This document shows, one piece after another, positions 5,785 to 8,824 of a stretch of 8,824 bases of DNA (its first letter is position 1; each line of letters opens with the position of its first letter). This DNA is from an uncultured Collinsella sp. (lineage in GTDB: Bacteria > Actinomycetota > Coriobacteriia > Coriobacteriales > Coriobacteriaceae). A program made the position numbers and the translations under genes. Under the pieces are notes generated by a model. The model was not told the origin of the DNA, searched no databases, and saw nothing but the letters and a program-made list of their open reading frames with translations. The stretch is from the NCBI GenBank assembly GCA_900752475.1, contig CAADVJ010000172.1, forward strand, positions 1 through 8,824, written 5' to 3'.

Positions 5785-8343
5785 ATGTTTACTCCGCTTA
5801 TCACTCATGATTTGGACGGCGCCGCGCTGGCGGCACCCGTTGATGCCGCACGTCGCAACGGTGCCACGTACAAGACGCGCACGATCGACGATCTGCGCAT
5901 TAAGGACGGTCGCCTGCGTGCGGCCATCGAGGGCACGGGGCACCTACTGTTCGACGGCGGCATGGGCACCATGTTGCAGGCCGCTGGCATGAAGGCGGGC
6001 GCCCTGCCCGAGCTGCTCAACTTTGAGGAACCCCAGGTTATCACTGATATCCAACGTCAATATGTCGAGGCCGGCTGCGACGTGATTACCGCCAACACCT
6101 TTGGCGCCAACGCCCACAAGCTCGACGGTGCCGCCACCGTGGCAGACGTCTTTGCCGCGGCCGTCGCCTGTGCCCGCGAGGCCGGCGCCCGCTACGTCGC
6201 CGGCGATATCGGCCCCATCGGCGCGCTGCTTCGCCCCCTGGGTACTCTGAGCTTCGACGAGGCCTACGACCTCTTTGCCGAGGAAGTGCGCGCCGGCGTC
6301 GCCGCGGGTGTGGACCTCTTTATTATCGAGACCATGACCGACCTTGCCGAGATCAAGGCGGCCGTCCTCGCCTGCCGCGAGAACTCCGACCTGCCCGTCT
6401 TTGCCACCATGACCTTTGAGGAAGACGGCCGCACGTTTCTGGGCACGAGTCCCGAGGTGGCCGCCATCACGCTCGACGCCATCGGCGCCGACGTTTTAGG
6501 CATCAACTGCAGCCAGGGACCGGCCGAGCTCCGCGGTCTTGCCGCACGCATGCTCACCGTCACCGACAAACCCATCATGGTGCAGGCCAACGCAGGACTC
6601 CCCCATGTGGACGACGACGGCAACACCGTCTTTGATATCCAGGCCCCCGAATACGCCGAGGCCGTCGCCGGCATGATCGCCGACGGCGTGAGCGTCGTGG
6701 GCGGCTGCTGCGGCACCACGCCGGCGCACATGGCAGCGCTACGCCCGCTTATCGATACCCACCCGCCCAGCCCACGCCGCCGCAAGCCCAGCATGTCGGT
6801 CACGAGCGCCCAAACGGTCGTGGACCTTCCCTGCGACGGCCACAAGATCGCCGTCATCGGCGAGCGCATCAACCCCACCGGCAAAAAGCGCCTGCAGCAG
6901 GCCCTGCGCGACGGCGACCTGGACTACGTCGTGAGCCAGGGCATCAGCCAGCAGGAACAGGGCGCCGACATCCTGGACGTCAACGTCGGCCTGCCCGAGA
7001 TCGACGAGGTCAAGATCATCCAACAGGCCACCGAGCAGCTCCAGGGCTCCACGCTGCTGCCGCTGCAGATCGACTCCACCGATCCCGCCGCTGTCGAGGC
7101 CGCCGTGCGCCGCTACGCCGGCAAGCCCATCATCAACTCGGTCAATGGCAAGCAGCAGATCATGGATGAGATCTTTCCGCTGGTCGCCCACTACGGCACC
7201 AACGTTGTCGGCCTTACGCTCGACGAAGGCGGCATCCCCGATACCGCCGAGGCTCGCTTCGCCATCGCCGAGCACATCGTGGCCGAGGCTGCCCGTTACG
7301 GCATCGGACCGGACCGCATCCTCATCGACTGCCTGGTCATGACCGCCTCGACCAACCAGCGCCAGGCCGAGCAGATCCTGCGCGCCATGTCCCTGTGCAA
7401 GGAGCGCCTGGGCGTCAAATGTGCGCTCGGCGTGTCGAACATCAGCTTTGGCCTGCCTGCCCGCCCGCTGCTGGGCTCGGTGTTTTTGGCCGCCGCCTTT
7501 GGCGCGGGCCTGGACGCCCCCATCATGAACCCGGGCTCCAAGCGCTTTATGGATACCGTCTACAGCTATCGCGTCCTGAGCGTTGAGGACGAGGGCTCGA
7601 CCGGATACATCGAGCGCTATGCCGGCTGGACCGATCCGTACAAGATCGCCGCCAACCCGGCAGCTGCTCAGGCAGTATCGACCGACGCTGTGCCCGCTGC
7701 TGGCACCGCCGGCACCGACGGCAACGACGACCCGATTCGTCGCATGGTCGTCTCGGGTCGCAAAGGCGAGATCGCTGCCGAGACCGAGCGCCTGCTGGCC
7801 GACCACGACGCCATGGACCTCATCAACAATCACTTTATCCCCGCCCTCGACGAAGTTGGCGTCCTCTTTGACCGGGGCAAGTTCTTCTTGCCGCAGCTCA
7901 TGGCCTCGGCCGAGGCCGCGCGCGTGGGCTTCGACACCATCAAGCGCCTGATGCCCGCCGGCGAGATTGCCGACAAGGGCAAAATCTGCGTGGCCACCGT
8001 CAAGGGCGACATCCACGATATTGGCAAGAACATCGTCAAAATGCTGCTCGACAACTACGGCTACACCGTCTTTGACCTGGGTCGCGACGTCGATCCGCAG
8101 GAAGTACTCAAGACCGTCAAGGAGCGCGACATCAAACTCGTCGGCCTCTCGGCGCTTATGACTACCACAGTCGTCGCCATGGAGGAGACCATCAAGCTGC
8201 TTCATACTGAGGTGCCGGGCGTCAAGATCATCGTGGGCGGCGCCGTACTCACCCCCGAATACGCCAAGCAGATCGGCGCGGACTACTACGCCAAGGACGC
8301 CGCCGAAAGCGCTCGCATCGCCGAAGAGGTCTTTGGGCAGTAA
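5785..8343 (+). CDS. metH: Cobalamin-dependent methionine synthase without activation domain
   Basis: Transfers methyl from 5-methyl-THF via cobalamin to homocysteine, giving methionine and THF. Its 852 residues compare with about 1,200 for E. coli MetH. Domains: N-terminal extension of about 50 residues; homocysteine-binding barrel about 52-325 (FDGGMGTML 56-64; zinc ligands Cys242 in INCSQGP and Cys308/Cys309 in GGCCGTTP); pterin-binding barrel about 354-610 (GERINPTGKK 359-368, DVNVGLPE 398-405); an Ala/Gly/Thr-rich linker 623-650; B12 cap helices about 650-735; B12-binding domain about 735-850 with DIHDIG (742-747), lower-axial ligand His744, and SALMTTT (789-795). It ends right after the Rossmann fold. 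The activation domain is missing but is encoded by the gene immediately upstream. AGGAG 6 bases before the ATG supports this start, so the extension is probably real. Confidence 0.96.
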   Translation: MFTPLITHDLDGAALAAPVDAARRNGATYKTRTIDDLRIKDGRLRAAIEGTGHLLFDGGMGTMLQAAGMKAGALPELLNFEEPQVITDIQRQYVEAGCDVITANTFGANAHKLDGAATVADVFAAAVACAREAGARYVAGDIGPIGALLRPLGTLSFDEAYDLFAEEVRAGVAAGVDLFIIETMTDLAEIKAAVLACRENSDLPVFATMTFEEDGRTFLGTSPEVAAITLDAIGADVLGINCSQGPAELRGLAARMLTVTDKPIMVQANAGLPHVDDDGNTVFDIQAPEYAEAVAGMIADGVSVVGGCCGTTPAHMAALRPLIDTHPPSPRRRKPSMSVTSAQTVVDLPCDGHKIAVIGERINPTGKKRLQQALRDGDLDYVVSQGISQQEQGADILDVNVGLPEIDEVKIIQQATEQLQGSTLLPLQIDSTDPAAVEAAVRRYAGKPIINSVNGKQQIMDEIFPLVAHYGTNVVGLTLDEGGIPDTAEARFAIAEHIVAEAARYGIGPDRILIDCLVMTASTNQRQAEQILRAMSLCKERLGVKCALGVSNISFGLPARPLLGSVFLAAAFGAGLDAPIMNPGSKRFMDTVYSYRVLSVEDEGSTGYIERYAGWTDPYKIAANPAAAQAVSTDAVPAAGTAGTDGNDDPIRRMVVSGRKGEIAAETERLLADHDAMDLINNHFIPALDEVGVLFDRGKFFLPQLMASAEAARVGFDTIKRLMPAGEIADKGKICVATVKGDIHDIGKNIVKMLLDNYGYTVFDLGRDVDPQEVLKTVKERDIKLVGLSALMTTTVVAMEETIKLLHTEVPGVKIIVGGAVLTPEYAKQIGADYYAKDAAESARIAEEVFGQ

Positions 8344-8370
8344 CACAACGGAAACAACCGAGCACCAAAC

Positions 8371-8404
8371 CGTGCCGCCCGCGCCACATGGCACGTGCGG
8401 CACG
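8371..8404 (+). other. Hairpin after metH, overlapping the next promoter region
   Basis: Perfect 8-bp stem CGTGCCGC/GCGGCACG (8371-8378, 8397-8404), with a small inner dyad GCCACATGGC (8383-8392). It is 27 bases after the metH stop. It lacks a T tract, so it is a poor intrinsic terminator, and some read-through into the next gene is possible. It may instead act as a processing or 3'-protecting stem, or as an operator. Confidence 0.5.
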
Positions 8405-8411
8405 TTAGAAT
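8384..8411 (+). promoter_or_regulatory. Candidate promoter/operator of the UPF0210 gene
   Basis: The -10-like TAGAAT is at 8406-8411, 40 bases before the start codon. CCAC-A-TGGCAC lies at 8384-8394, in the same relative place as in the metF upstream region. The -35 match is weak (GCCACA, 8383-8388, 17-bp spacer). Confidence 0.35.
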
Positions 8412-8451
8412 AGATAAAACTATGCTCGTTTTGGCAGATAGGAGCGCAAGG

Positions 8452-8824
8452 ATGGCGATCACGCCCGCAGAAATCGCGGAAACCCGCGGCATGGTTGAGG
8501 AACAGAACCTCGACATCAGGACCATCACCATGGGTGTTTCGCTCATGGGTTGCGGTGACGAGAACCTCGACCGCATGTGCACGAAGATCTACGACCACGT
8601 GACGCACACGGCTGAGCATCTGGTCGAGACCGCCGAGAACCTCGAGCGCGAGTACGGCATCCCCATCGTCAACAAGCGCGTTTCCGTCACCCCGGTGGCG
8701 CAGATCGCCGCATGCTGCAAGGATGAGGACCTCACCCCCATCGCGCATGCCCTCGACCGCGCGGCCGAGACGCTCGGCATCGATTACCTGGGCGGCTTCT
8801 CCGCACTCGTCCAGAAGGGCATCG
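8452..8824 (+). CDS. UPF0210/DUF711 family protein (3' partial)
   Basis: The first 124 residues of a protein of the UPF0210 (DUF711, 'PFL family') group. Full-length members are about 450 residues, so most of it lies beyond the window. Seen: EEQNLDIRTITMGVSLMGC (16-34), YGIPIVNKRVSVTP (68-81) and GGFSALVQKG (114-123), all very close to what I recall for the family. Its biochemical role is not established as far as I know; a distant relation to pyruvate formate-lyase-like folds underlies the old name. The start is supported by AGGAG (8440-8444), 7 bases upstream of the ATG. In many Firmicutes the gene follows a small ACT-domain gene. Here it follows metH after a 108-bp gap with its own promoter-like box, so it is probably a separate unit. 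Confidence 0.9.
   Translation, partial: MAITPAEIAETRGMVEEQNLDIRTITMGVSLMGCGDENLDRMCTKIYDHVTHTAEHLVETAENLEREYGIPIVNKRVSVTPVAQIAACCKDEDLTPIAHALDRAAETLGIDYLGGFSALVQKGI

Noticed and set aside
6739..8748. 669-codon open frame on the minus strand opposite metH
   Set aside because: It spans the metH/UPF0210 boundary, shows no family motifs, and lies opposite an intact metH.

Overview
The window looks like a chromosomal segment of a GC-rich, Gram-positive anaerobe of the Coriobacteriia, most like Collinsella. This is inferred from GC-rich codon use, AGGAG-type ribosome sites, a GatD-type peptidoglycan amidotransferase, a type III glutamine synthetase and the methionine-cycle operon. It is not a database result.

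Layout, left to right. (1) The 3' part of gatD (lipid II isoglutaminyl synthase, glutaminase subunit) ends at a good intrinsic terminator, whose stem-loop core is a compact REP-like palindrome. (2) A tRNA-Glu(UUC) with its own promoter, encoded CCA end and terminator follows. (3) About 620 bp without genes (966-1600) is rich in repeats. It holds a 101-bp direct repeat of the tRNA 3' end, terminator and an inverted T-arm copy (91% identical, 189 bp apart). Between the copies is an 88-bp segment with two hairpins. Next comes a 207-bp MITE-like element with 28-bp imperfect terminal inverted repeats. Last is the terminator of the oppositely oriented glnN. (4) glnN, type III glutamine synthetase, lies on the minus strand. 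(5) A 426-bp divergent intergenic region carries three dyads on the glnN side and a hairpin plus a candidate promoter on the metF side. (6) A tight plus-strand operon follows: metF, a stand-alone methionine synthase activation-domain protein, and metH. (7) After a 108-bp gap with a hairpin and promoter-like box, the 5' part of a UPF0210/DUF711 gene runs off the end.

How the genes fit together. MetF makes 5-methyl-THF. The three-module MetH uses it, through cobalamin, to methylate homocysteine. MetH ends right after its B12-binding domain and has no C-terminal reactivation domain. The 262-aa protein encoded between metF and metH supplies that domain in trans, so the methionine synthase is split over two adjacent genes. 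GlnN assimilates ammonium to glutamine, and GatD uses glutamine to amidate lipid II. This links the two by metabolite only, not by operon.

No clearly new multi-gene system is visible. The parts most worth a second look are the tRNA-Glu 3' repeat cluster, the MITE-like element, and the split methionine synthase with its four-cysteine tail.
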